A stretch of DNA of 64,000 nucleotides from assembly GCF_013344475.1 (NCBI RefSeq), contig NZ_JABUOU010000001.1:992001-1056000 (forward strand). The letters run 5' to 3'. The notes under the pieces were generated by a model. The model made no database searches, had not been told where the DNA came from, and saw only the letters and a list, made by a program, of their open reading frames with translations. Position numbers and translations under genes: made by a program. Source of the DNA: Martelella limonii (lineage in GTDB: Bacteria; Pseudomonadota; Alphaproteobacteria; Rhizobiales; Rhizobiaceae). The first letter of the stretch is position 1. Every line of letters begins with the position of its first letter. Of this stretch, positions 1 through 7,947 are shown piece after piece.

Positions 1-812
1 GCGGCGAGACGCCAGGCATAGACTTTTGCGACCAGCGGCAGCATGCGGGGCGCGACGGTGCAGACGATGACCCCGACAAGGCTCATCCGCGACTTCGTGA
101 GGACGATGATCGCAAGGCCGGCGACAATGCCGCAGGTCTTCCAGAACGGCTGCTTTTCTTCCAGCGCGCAGGCGACCATGACGATGCCGAGCAGCCCGGC
201 AAAGGGCGACCAGGGTGCATAGAACTGCCAGCGCGGCGTCCAGGTCGACGGGTCGAGCGTGTAGAAGTAGACCGAGAAATATTCCGGCCCCGGTCCGCCA
301 ACGGCCTTCAGCGGCGAGACGAATATCCGTTCGGGCAGCCCGATATAGGGCGCGGCGAACATCACCGGCAGCAGCAACAGGGTCCAGAGCCCTATCACGC
401 ATTGCCCGCGTATGATCGATTCGCGCCGCACCTGCAGCACGGCTCCGGCAAGGGGAAACAGCGCCAGCAGCGCCCAGCCCTTGGCCCAGCCGACCGAGGA
501 TTTGATGGTCTGTTTCAGACCAAGCCCCCATTGCAGGTGTCCGCCCCAAAGTGCAATCAGCATCACCAGCATGCCGGCGATCCAAAGCCAGACGATGAAG
601 GGCACCGGCCCCGCCGGCCTGAGGGACGGCCTGAGGGACGGCCCGAAATAGAGCGCGATCACCGCAAGGGCGAACAGCGTCCACCCCAGGACCGGACCAA
701 CGACATAAAGCGCGCCGAAGGCATAGAACAGCCAGGTAAACACCAGCGTCTTATAGACAATGGCTTCCGGAATGCTCTCCGGCTTGAAGGTGAACGCCAT
801 CTTACGTGCCAT
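1..812 (-). CDS. O-antigen ligase/Wzy polymerase-like membrane protein, 3' end cut off by the window edge
   Basis: An open frame of about 270 codons runs from an ATG at 812 (or the in-frame ATG at 800) to the left edge without a stop, so the C-terminal part is missing. The product is a chain of hydrophobic segments (for example VFTWLFYAFGALYVVGPVLG near the N-terminus) separated by short polar loops, including a periplasmic-looking loop with GGPGPEYFSVYF and a KSRMSLVGV segment of the kind seen in O-antigen ligase/ExoQ/Wzy proteins. The start overlaps the end of the Wzz-like gene, so the two are probably cotranscribed. By context it should polymerise or ligate the exopolysaccharide repeat unit at the periplasmic face of the inner membrane. 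Ligase and polymerase cannot be told apart without the missing part. Confidence 0.75.
   Translation of the reverse strand, partial: MARKMAFTFKPESIPEAIVYKTLVFTWLFYAFGALYVVGPVLGWTLFALAVIALYFGPSLRPSLRPAGPVPFIVWLWIAGMLVMLIALWGGHLQWGLGLKQTIKSSVGWAKGWALLALFPLAGAVLQVRRESIIRGQCVIGLWTLLLLPVMFAAPYIGLPERIFVSPLKAVGGPGPEYFSVYFYTLDPSTWTPRWQFYAPWSPFAGLLGIVMVACALEEKQPFWKTCGIVAGLAIIVLTKSRMSLVGVIVCTVAPRMLPLVAKVYAWRLA
619..642. repeat. two tandem copies of a 12-bp unit inside the Wzy-like gene
   Basis: CTGAGGGACGGC occurs twice in a row. On the minus strand it encodes the duplicated tetrapeptide PSLR in a loop between two membrane segments. It keeps the frame and may be a recent slippage event. Confidence 0.8.
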
Positions 813-2340
813 GCGTGAAGAGTTTGACCGCTCTGCCCAGGATCGGCTGACGGATCCAGGCGAGCAGCAGGCTGAAGAGCGCAAACGAACTGCCGGCCAC
901 GCCGCCTGCGATCGCGATCTTGATATTGGGCGATGTCGGCGTTTTGTCGCTTGAGGGTTGGCTGACGACCTGAACCATCGGGTAGGACGCAAAGATATCG
1001 GACTTTGCCGTATTGATCCGCGCAAGTGCCGAAGCGAACACGGCTTCTGCCACCTTATACTCCCGTTTCAGCGCGTCCAGCCGTGCCGCGGCATCCGACA
1101 GCGCGTGGACGCGCTCCTGGCTGAGGGCAAGCGATGCCTGGCGGGCTGCAATCTCGGCTTCAAGGCCGCGTGCTTCCGCAGAATAGGTCACCAGGTTTGA
1201 CAAAAGCGCTGCGCGTTCGCCTTCGGCCAGCGCATCGACCTCCCCTGCCAGATCCGCAGTGTCATAGCCGGCAAGGATCACGCCCCGGCTCGACAGTCGC
1301 TCGCTGAGCCCGTTGACACGATTGTGGGCGCCAACGATCTTGGGGTGTTTCGGGCCGAGATTGACCGCAAGCCGCGCGAGATCCGCCCGGTCGCGGGCAA
1401 GATCATCGGCCAGCGTGACATATTCCTGATCGGCGCCCAGCTTCAGGATCAACGCCGCGCGTTCGGCCGTGGTGCCGAGCGAACGGCCAAGCGTTTCGAT
1501 CCGCTCGGTCAGTTCGCGAAGCCGTGCCTCATCAGCGTCGATGACGAGCTGCAGGTCCTCATTGTCGGCAATGATCGCGTCATACTGATCGTTGGACTGC
1601 AGTCCGCTTTCGCGCTGCAGATCGGCGATCGCCTTGCGGGCGTCATCGACCTGGCCCTGATAGGCGTCGATCGCGCTGATCACCGAGCCTTCACGACGCG
1701 TGATCTCGTCGTCGCGCAGCTTGTCGAGCTCGAACAGGAAGGCGGACAGCAGGGCCTCATTGCGAGCCCGCGCCTCCTCCGGAGAACCGCCCTTGATGGT
1801 GACGGCGATGAAGCTCGTCTGGTCGAGAAGCTTGATGCGCGGATTGCCGAAGGCAGCAGGCGTATCGCCGAGCGCCGTAGCGGCCCGCTCGATGACCTGC
1901 GGCGACGACAGCAGGCTCTGATAGGTGACGGTCGGGCTCAGCGTGGAGCTGGAATAGGCGGAATTGGCCGAGGAAGAAGCCTGGCCGATATCCGAGAGAT
2001 TGATCGAGGTCGATGCGCCGGCGCCCGGCAGGATCAGCGACATTTCGGATGAAAACTTGAGCGGCGCATAGCGGACATAGCTGATCACCGGCGCCCAGAT
2101 CGCGCCCAGCATGATCGCGCCGACCAGAAAATAGCGCGGCAGGCGACCGGAATCGTCCGGCTTGCCGCCGGCAGCAATCCGCCACAGGCTGAGCTTGCCG
2201 CCACGGGTGAGCTTCAGCACGCGCGGGAAATAGACAAAGGCGCGCAGCATGCGCTTCAACGGCCGTGGGGCCGAGCGCGCAGGCCTTTCAAGGGCGGGCC
2301 TGGCGTCGTCGGCCGGAATTTCGAAGTCGCTGGTTTTCAT
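802..2340 (-). CDS. Wzz/GumC-like polysaccharide chain-length determinant without kinase domain
   Basis: The 512-residue protein has a basic cytoplasmic N-terminus, a membrane segment at about 70-92, a long periplasmic region rich in heptad-like coiled coil (about 200-440) and a second membrane segment at about 480-500. This is the architecture of polysaccharide co-polymerases (Wzz/GumC/ExoP N-part). The cytoplasmic tyrosine-kinase domain with Walker motifs found in ExoP or Wzc is absent; only a short tail follows the second membrane segment. A GGGGA ribosome site lies 8 nt before the ATG. The gene overlaps the Wzy-like gene downstream, and a CTACCC-N4-GGATAG palindrome lies about 100 bp upstream, between it and the response-regulator gene. 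It should set chain length and help export together with the Wza-like lipoprotein at 7948-9162. Confidence 0.88.
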   Translation of the reverse strand: MKTSDFEIPADDARPALERPARSAPRPLKRMLRAFVYFPRVLKLTRGGKLSLWRIAAGGKPDDSGRLPRYFLVGAIMLGAIWAPVISYVRYAPLKFSSEMSLILPGAGASTSINLSDIGQASSSANSAYSSSTLSPTVTYQSLLSSPQVIERAATALGDTPAAFGNPRIKLLDQTSFIAVTIKGGSPEEARARNEALLSAFLFELDKLRDDEITRREGSVISAIDAYQGQVDDARKAIADLQRESGLQSNDQYDAIIADNEDLQLVIDADEARLRELTERIETLGRSLGTTAERAALILKLGADQEYVTLADDLARDRADLARLAVNLGPKHPKIVGAHNRVNGLSERLSSRGVILAGYDTADLAGEVDALAEGERAALLSNLVTYSAEARGLEAEIAARQASLALSQERVHALSDAAARLDALKREYKVAEAVFASALARINTAKSDIFASYPMVQVVSQPSSDKTPTSPNIKIAIAGGVAGSSFALFSLLLAWIRQPILGRAVKLFTHGT

Positions 2341-2438
2341 CGAACGGTCCCCACATTGAGTTCCCGTTCTAGATAAAGCCGAACGCCTTTGTCAGGCCGG
2401 CACCGTCGCACAGATGCGATGCCCTTTCGCGATTCCCC

Positions 2439-2454
2439 CTACCCGTTCGGATAG
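2439..2454. promoter_or_regulatory. palindrome CTACCC-GTTC-GGATAG before the wzz-like gene
   Basis: A 6-4-6 inverted repeat with one arm mismatch. It lies in the gap between the response-regulator stop and the wzz-like start (about 98 bp before its ATG). Its right arm GGATAG and 4-nt spacer recur at four other sites in this locus (3155-3170, 3188-3203, 4754-4769, 9243-9258), all at promoter positions. Likely an operator or activator site; the protein is inferred, not shown. Confidence 0.6.
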
Positions 2455-2456
2455 TT

Positions 2457-3071
2457 TCAGAACAGACCGGCGTTCTTGGCGATCATGGCGGCCATGGTGC
2501 GGTTTTTGGCATCGAGCTTGCGACACAGCGTCTTGACGTGCAGCTTGACGGTCACTTCCTGAAGATCGAGCGTGCGCGCGATTTCCTTGTTGGATTGGCC
2601 CTCGACCAGCCCCTTCAGCACCTCCATCTCGCGCTTGGTGAGTTTTTCAGCAAGCGGATGGGTCGCCTTCTCTTCCTTCTCGGTCATGAACTGGACGGGA
2701 GCATACTGCTCCCCGGCCGCCATGAAGCGGACGGCATGGATCAGGGATTTCGCCGGAAGACTTTTCGGCAGGAACCCGGCAGCGCCGGACGCCAGCGCCT
2801 CTTCGGCGACCTCGCGGCTTGCCGTCCCCGAAAGGATCGCAACGGGACTGCCGAAATTGAGCTTCCGCGCCTTTTCGAGACCGCCGAGCCCATCCATTCC
2901 CGGCATCGAGTAATCAAGCAGCACGAGATCGAAGGGACCTTCCTTGGTCATCAGCGCGGCGGCGCCATCAAAATCGGCGGCAACGGAAATGCGCAAACCC
3001 GGTTCATTGGCCAGAAAGGCGCAGATCGTGTCGCGCACCAGTTCGTGGTCATCGGCAATCAGTATCTTCAT
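2457..3071 (-). CDS. NarL/LuxR-family two-component response regulator
   Basis: The 204-residue protein has a receiver domain (about 1-120) with the acidic pair DD at 7-8, phospho-acceptor Asp53 in LLDYSMPGMDG and the conserved Lys in LPKSLPAK. A LuxR-type helix-turn-helix follows (about 140-200: LTKREMEVLKGLVEGQSNKE, then HVKTLCRKL). The ATG at 3071 was chosen because MKILIADDHE is the exact start of the receiver fold and GGGG lies just upstream; an open frame extends further 5' but is not receiver-like. The gene lies within the exopolysaccharide locus near a hybrid kinase with a histidine-phosphotransfer domain (5366-7939), its most likely partner. It is also the best candidate to bind the palindromes shared by the locus promoters. 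Confidence 0.92.
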   Translation of the reverse strand: MKILIADDHELVRDTICAFLANEPGLRISVAADFDGAAALMTKEGPFDLVLLDYSMPGMDGLGGLEKARKLNFGSPVAILSGTASREVAEEALASGAAGFLPKSLPAKSLIHAVRFMAAGEQYAPVQFMTEKEEKATHPLAEKLTKREMEVLKGLVEGQSNKEIARTLDLQEVTVKLHVKTLCRKLDAKNRTMAAMIAKNAGLF

Positions 3072-3154
3072 GGTTTGCCCCTTCCCGTGATCTGCACTGC
3101 ATACTTCATCCATAACTGAAAAACCGCCACGCCGTAACCGCCGGCCCTCCCCAA

Positions 3155-3203
3155 TTAGGCTAAGGGATAGGTCTCCAGAACCAAAGCCTATCCTTTGGCT
3201 ATA
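3155..3203. promoter_or_regulatory. two GGATAG/CTATCC-type sites in the divergent promoter of the regulator and the WecG-WcaJ gene
   Basis: TTAGGC-TAAG-GGATAG (3155-3170) and CTATCC-TTTG-GCTATA (3188-3203) lie 33 bp apart, measured start to start, which is about three helical turns, and in opposite orientation. They fall in the 278-bp gap between the divergent genes starting at 3071 and 3350. Each keeps one conserved arm (GGATAG on one strand) and the 4-nt spacer of the better palindromes elsewhere in the locus. They could allow autoregulation of the response regulator. Confidence 0.5.
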
Positions 3204-3349
3204 AGAACCATCCGAAAGCATTAGCGAAAACTGCGTCGGCACAGTCGGACATCGCTTCTGCGACCTCTTCTGGCCTTCCTCGACGAACAAAACCGCGCAA
3301 CGGTTCGCCATTCTCTCCATCAACGCAAACACGCATGTCGGAGAGACAC

Positions 3350-4702
3350 ATGACCGCCTTCAAGACAATTTCCCTTTTCGGACTTCCCATCGTCAGCGCC
3401 TCCCGCCAGGTCGTCGTGGCCGGTCTCCTTGAAAATCAGAACGAGAAGCAGAGCGTCGCCTTTGTGAACGCCCACTGCATCAATACCTATCAGGACGATG
3501 CATCCTATCGCTGGGCGATCGGCAAGGCCGACCACGTTCTGCCCGATGGCTCGGGCATGAAGCTTGCCGCGAAGATGCAGAAGACGTCGTTCGAGGAAAA
3601 CCTCAATGGCACCGACCTGTTCGTGCCGCTCTGCAGAGAGGCAGCCCAGCGCGGCCTGTCCGTCTATTTCTTCGGCAGCAAGCAAGGCGTCGCCGAAGAC
3701 GCCGCCGAAAAGGCGCGGGAGCTGGCGCCGGGGCTGAAGGTCGCCGGTACCCGGCATGGCTATTTCACCAAGGATGACGAAGCCGGCATCATCGACGCGA
3801 TCAATGGCTCTTGCGCCGACATCGTGCTCGTCGCGCTTGGCGTGCCGATGCAGGACGTCTGGATCGCGCGCAACCGCCATAGGCTCAACGCAAACCTGGT
3901 GATGGGCGTTGGTGCACAGTTCGATTTCTGGGCAGGCCGCGTTTCCCGCGCACCGCATCTGCTTCGCAAGACCGGTTTCGAGTGGGTATGGCGGCTGATG
4001 ATGGAACCGAAGAGAATGGCAAAGCGCTACCTCATCGGCAATTTCCGCTTTCTCGCGACGGCATGGCGCGAAGCGCGGCGCGTCCGCGAAGGCCGGGTGC
4101 CCGGCGCCGTCAAGGGCAAGCGCCTGCTCGACATCGCCGTCGCCTTCTCTGCCATCATGATGCTCTCCCCCTTGCTGGTTGGAGCTGCCATTGCCGTTGC
4201 TGCAACGTCGCGCGGACCGGTGTTCTTTCGACAGATACGCATCGGCGAGAACGGCAGGCCGTTCACCATGTACAAGTTCCGCTCGATGTTCCGGGACGCG
4301 GAAGCCCGCCGCGCCGCCCTGCTTGCCACCAGCGACCGCGAAGGCATCTGCTTCAAGTCCCGACATGACCCGCGGATCACGCCGGTCGGCCGCATCATGC
4401 GCAGGCTTTCGATCGACGAACTGCCGCAGATTTTCAACGTGCTGAAGGGCAACATGTCGATTGTCGGCCCGCGGCCCGCCCTCCCGCAGGAGGTAGAGGC
4501 CTATCACCCCGAGGCCCGGTCGCGGCTTGCGGCCAAGCCCGGCATCACCGGCCTCTGGCAGGTTTCCGGGCGCGCCGAGATCGGCTTCGAGCGCATGCTG
4601 CAGATGGACAATGCCTATATCCGCTCGCGCAGCATCCTGCTCGATCTCACGATCATCGCGCTGACCGTGCGCGCGGTATTTTCCGGTCGGGGTGCCTACT
4701 AG
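3350..4702 (+). CDS. fused WecG/TagA/CpsF glycosyltransferase and WcaJ/ExoY-type initiating sugar-phosphate transferase
   Basis: The 450-residue protein joins two enzymes usually made separately. Residues 1-245 are GT26-like (WecG/TagA/GumM family), with NAHCINTYQDD, the DHVLPDGSGM motif and VALGVPMQDVWIARNR. After a linker, residues 255-450 are a polyisoprenyl-phosphate sugar transferase: a membrane helix (about 262-285), then VFFRQIRIGENGRPFTMYKF, RRLSIDELPQIFNVLKGNMS and IVGPRPALP with KPGITGLWQVSGR. The C-terminal half should place the first sugar phosphate on undecaprenyl phosphate at the inner membrane, and the N-terminal half should add a later sugar. The start at 3350 is preferred over 3335 because GGAG lies 6 nt before it. 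Opposite orientation to the regulator, with a shared palindromic promoter. Confidence 0.9.
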   Translation: MTAFKTISLFGLPIVSASRQVVVAGLLENQNEKQSVAFVNAHCINTYQDDASYRWAIGKADHVLPDGSGMKLAAKMQKTSFEENLNGTDLFVPLCREAAQRGLSVYFFGSKQGVAEDAAEKARELAPGLKVAGTRHGYFTKDDEAGIIDAINGSCADIVLVALGVPMQDVWIARNRHRLNANLVMGVGAQFDFWAGRVSRAPHLLRKTGFEWVWRLMMEPKRMAKRYLIGNFRFLATAWREARRVREGRVPGAVKGKRLLDIAVAFSAIMMLSPLLVGAAIAVAATSRGPVFFRQIRIGENGRPFTMYKFRSMFRDAEARRAALLATSDREGICFKSRHDPRITPVGRIMRRLSIDELPQIFNVLKGNMSIVGPRPALPQEVEAYHPEARSRLAAKPGITGLWQVSGRAEIGFERMLQMDNAYIRSRSILLDLTIIALTVRAVFSGRGAY

Positions 4703-4753
4703 GCACCCGATCAGGCTTGTTTCCGGCGGTCGCATGGCAGCGGCCGCACAAAC

Positions 4754-4769
4754 CTATCCTTTCGGATAG
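4754..4769. promoter_or_regulatory. perfect palindrome CTATCC-TTTC-GGATAG before the sensor module
   Basis: A perfect 6-4-6 inverted repeat, 86 bp before the ATG of the small periplasmic protein gene at 4855 and so likely in the promoter of that gene and the hybrid kinase. It is the best copy of the motif shared by the promoters of this locus. Confidence 0.65.
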
Positions 4770-4854
4770 TGGCGCCATCCTTGATTGCTCAAACCGGCAG
4801 CGCAAGACGGCGTACAACACGGGCTACGATCAAAAATCGCAAAGGTTGATGACC

Positions 4855-5361
4855 ATGAAAAAGCTTGCTTACGCCGCCTTCGCCGCGCTTCTGGTTGCCT
4901 CGTCGGCATGGGCCGAGGACCTGGCAAGGCCCGAGGGGCGCGTCATCCTCACGGTTTCCGGCAATATCGACGTGACCAATGTCGACAGCGAGATCGCCGA
5001 ATTCGACCTGGCCATGCTCGACGCCCTGCCGCAGACCAGCTTCCGCACGAAGACCATCTGGACGGAGGGCAATGCCGAATATTCGGGTGTCGAATTGAAG
5101 ACCCTGCTCGATACCGTCAAGGCCGATGGCACGCAATTGCTGATGACCGCGCTCAACGACTACGCCATCGAAGTGCCTTCAAGCGAAGCTGTTGCCGGCG
5201 GCCCCATTCTGGCGACGCGGGTAGACGGAAAACCGCTTTCGATCCGCGACAAGGGGCCTGTCTGGGTCATCTACCCCTTTGATGACAAGCCATCCTACAA
5301 GACAGAGGTCACCTATTCGCGTAGCATATGGCAATTGAAATCGATCGAAGTGGAAGACTGA
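4855..5361 (+). CDS. small periplasmic protein with a sulfite-oxidase-like (molybdopterin-oxidoreductase) fold, probably cofactor-free
   Basis: The 168-residue protein has a signal peptide (KKLAYAAFAALLVASSAWA, cleavage near AWA-ED). A single domain follows that resembles the core of oxidoreductase molybdopterin-binding (SUOX-fold) proteins: LTVSGNIDVTN, FDLAMLDALP, the strand YSGVELKTLL, TALNDYAIEVP and GPVWVIYPFD. I see no cysteine in the mature part, so the molybdenum-ligating Cys of true enzymes is missing and a binding or sensory role is more likely than catalysis. The ATG at 4855 was chosen because AAAGG lies 9 nt upstream; the ATG two codons earlier is too close. The hybrid kinase starts 5 nt after its stop, so it probably feeds a periplasmic signal to that kinase. 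Confidence 0.78.
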   Translation: MKKLAYAAFAALLVASSAWAEDLARPEGRVILTVSGNIDVTNVDSEIAEFDLAMLDALPQTSFRTKTIWTEGNAEYSGVELKTLLDTVKADGTQLLMTALNDYAIEVPSSEAVAGGPILATRVDGKPLSIRDKGPVWVIYPFDDKPSYKTEVTYSRSIWQLKSIEVED

Positions 5362-5365
5362 CACG

Positions 5366-7939
5366 ATGCATGACAGGGCGGGCTACGACAAAAGCGCCCG
5401 CAGGCCGCGCGACCTGAAGGGAATTTATGCCGCCGCCGGTCTCCTGCTGCTGGGCGTCGTCCTGGTGCTGAGCCTTCTCGCCGCGCAGCTCATACAGGAA
5501 CTCGCCCGGCTGAAATCGGCATCCTCCGACAATGTCCAGTGGTCGATGGCCCAGGTTCAGGTCGAGCTGCTGATGTTCGAAAGCGCCGTCGATGATGCGA
5601 TCCACGATACCACCGGGGACGCGCTCGCCGATGTAAGGCAGCGCTTCGACATCTTCTACAGCCGGATCGTGACCCTGCGCGACGGCCCTGTGTTCAGCAA
5701 GCTGACCAGCGGATCGGACATCTCAAGCGACTTGAACGCCGTCGCCGATGCGCTGACCCAACTCATTCCCGTCATCGACGGGCCCGATGATGCGCTCGCA
5801 GCCGCCCTGCCCGTGCTCAATGACACCGCCGTCGCAATGCGGGACGATGTGCGCCAAATCACGCTGAGTGGTGTCAGGTTCATGGCCGAGCAGTCCGACA
5901 AGGACAGGCAGGCCTTCTCGAGCCTGCTGCTGCACACCGGGCTCGTGACCGCCGGCGTGATGGCCGCCATGTTCATGGCGCTGTTTCTCGCGGTCTGGCA
6001 GTTCCGGATCGCGCGGATCAGAAGCGAGGAATTGCAGACCCAGAACCTTCTGTACGAAAGCGCGATCAACGCGTCGCTTGAAGCGATCATCGTCTCCGAC
6101 GAGACCGGGCGTATTCTCGACTTCAATCCGGCCGCCGAAAATCTCTTCGGCTACAAGCGCGAACACACGCTGGGCGTTTCGGCGGAAAAACTGATCATCC
6201 CGAAGGAAGACATTGCGCTTCACCGCGAACGGCGCAAGCAGTTTCTCGAAACCTATCGCGGCGGCGACAGCAATCTCACAGGCCGTTTCGAGATCAACGC
6301 GATGCGCGCAAGTGGCGAGGTGTTCCCGGCGGAAGTCTCCGTCGGCCTGACACGAAGTGGCGACGGCCGCATCATCGTGACCTATATGCGCGACATCTCG
6401 GATCGCAAGCGCGTCCAGCGCGACCTTACCCAGGCGCGCGACGATGCAGTGGCAACGGCCAAGGCCAAGTCTGACTTTCTCGCCGTGATGAGCCATGAGA
6501 TGCGCACGCCGCTCAATGGCGTCATGGGTCTTCTCGACATGCTGAACGAGACCAGGCTTTCGCGGAAACAGCGCGACTATGTCGAAACCGCGATCGCCTC
6601 CGGCGAAATTCTGCAGGGCCATATCGACAATGTGCTCGACATCACCCGGATCGAATCCGGCGTTGCCCGTCTGACGCCATCGCGTTTCGACGTGACGCCG
6701 CTGCTGACCGAGATCAAGAAGATGAATGATCCTGCGGCCAATGCGCGCGGCAACAGCATCGAAGTCGACGTGGACGAGGGAGCGGCAGTCTTTCAGCAGG
6801 ACCGTCACGGGCTGCGTCAGATTCTGATCAACCTTGTCGGCAATGCCGTCAAATTCACCGAAAACGGACAGATCCGGCTCCGGGCCGCCTCCGGCCCTCG
6901 GGAAGGTTGGCTCGAATTCTCTGTCAGCGATACGGGTATCGGCATCAGCGAGGAAGACCGCGCGCGCATCTTCGACGACTTCATCATGCTCGATCCGTCC
7001 TACAAGCGGACGGCGCCCGGCTCCGGGCTCGGGCTCGGCATCTCCCGCCGGATCGCCGAACTCATGGGCGGCGAGATCGGCGTCGACAGCACGCCCGGAG
7101 AAGGCAGCCGTTTCTACCTCCGGGTTCCAGCGCTTGAGGCCGTTTCGCCCGCGCCAGCCAAAACCGAGCCGGAGAATGATCCGCTTGTCCCGGCACTGCA
7201 GGCCGGGCTTTCCGTCCTGCTCGTCGAAGACAACGAGACCAACCGTTTCGTGGCAAGGGAAATGCTCGCAAAACACGGTTGCCGGATCGTCGAGGCGCAT
7301 GATGGCATCGAAGGCGTGGAAAAGGCTGAGCAGGCGCGCTTCGACGTGATTTTCATGGATGTGAGCATGCCGCGCCTCGACGGCATCGGCGCGACGCGCG
7401 CCATCCGCGAGGGCGGCGGGCTGTCGGCCAAAACCACGATCATCGGCCTGACCGCCCATGCTCTTCCCGACGAGCGGCTGAAGCTCTCGGCGGCAGGCAT
7501 GGACGATTGCATCATCAAGCCCTTGCGAAGCGCGAAGGTGCGCCAGGTCCTTGCAAGCCTCACCGCCCGTCAGGACGCCGAATCCATCCCGCCCCACGAG
7601 CCGCTTTCCCGATTGGATGATTTCGACCTCATCGACCACGAGACCCTGGCGGAACTTGCAGAGGCCCTTCCGCCCGAACTTTTCGTGCAGCAGCTTGAAC
7701 GGTTCAGACACGAATTGTCAGAAACCAGGTGGCTCACCAGCCCCGACCCCGATCAGCTTGCGGCGCAGGCGCACAAGATGGCAGGCTCTGCGGCCGTCTT
7801 CGGGGCACTGGCGTTGCGGTCTGCACTGCTGGAACTGGAATCGAACGCACGCCTTGGTGCGAATGTCCAGCTACTCTGCGCTGCCGCGGAAGATCTTGCC
7901 GCAAGAACGCATGCCGCGCTTGCCGACCTCACGGACTGA
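5366..7939 (+). CDS. hybrid sensor histidine kinase (periplasmic sensor, PAS, HisKA, HATPase, receiver, HPt)
   Basis: The 857-residue inner-membrane kinase has a membrane helix at about 21-44, a largely helical periplasmic region (45-188), a second helix at about 190-212, a PAS domain (about 225-348, ending in YMRDISDRK), and HisKA with phospho-acceptor His377 in FLAVMSHEMRTPLNG. The ATPase boxes follow: NLVGNAVKFTEN, SDTGIGI and GSGLGLGIS. A receiver has Asp665 in VIFMDVSMPRLDG, and a C-terminal HPt domain has His803 in QAHKMAGSAAVFG. All phosphorelay residues are present. It follows the periplasmic SUOX-fold gene by 5 nt, and the only free-standing response regulator in the locus (2457-3071) is the expected output. 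It resembles ArcB/BarA-type kinases in layout; the signal is unknown. Confidence 0.92.
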   Translation: MHDRAGYDKSARRPRDLKGIYAAAGLLLLGVVLVLSLLAAQLIQELARLKSASSDNVQWSMAQVQVELLMFESAVDDAIHDTTGDALADVRQRFDIFYSRIVTLRDGPVFSKLTSGSDISSDLNAVADALTQLIPVIDGPDDALAAALPVLNDTAVAMRDDVRQITLSGVRFMAEQSDKDRQAFSSLLLHTGLVTAGVMAAMFMALFLAVWQFRIARIRSEELQTQNLLYESAINASLEAIIVSDETGRILDFNPAAENLFGYKREHTLGVSAEKLIIPKEDIALHRERRKQFLETYRGGDSNLTGRFEINAMRASGEVFPAEVSVGLTRSGDGRIIVTYMRDISDRKRVQRDLTQARDDAVATAKAKSDFLAVMSHEMRTPLNGVMGLLDMLNETRLSRKQRDYVETAIASGEILQGHIDNVLDITRIESGVARLTPSRFDVTPLLTEIKKMNDPAANARGNSIEVDVDEGAAVFQQDRHGLRQILINLVGNAVKFTENGQIRLRAASGPREGWLEFSVSDTGIGISEEDRARIFDDFIMLDPSYKRTAPGSGLGLGISRRIAELMGGEIGVDSTPGEGSRFYLRVPALEAVSPAPAKTEPENDPLVPALQAGLSVLLVEDNETNRFVAREMLAKHGCRIVEAHDGIEGVEKAEQARFDVIFMDVSMPRLDGIGATRAIREGGGLSAKTTIIGLTAHALPDERLKLSAAGMDDCIIKPLRSAKVRQVLASLTARQDAESIPPHEPLSRLDDFDLIDHETLAELAEALPPELFVQQLERFRHELSETRWLTSPDPDQLAAQAHKMAGSAAVFGALALRSALLELESNARLGANVQLLCAAAEDLAARTHAALADLTD

Positions 7940-7947
7940 TCCGACCG

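Noticed and set aside
3320-4735. 471-codon minus-strand frame opposite the WecG-WcaJ gene
   Set aside because: Shadow of a protein with two complete transferase motif sets.
5723-7711. 662-codon open frame opposite the hybrid kinase
   Set aside because: It is an antisense shadow caused by high GC and codon bias; the plus-strand frame has all kinase, receiver and HPt motifs.
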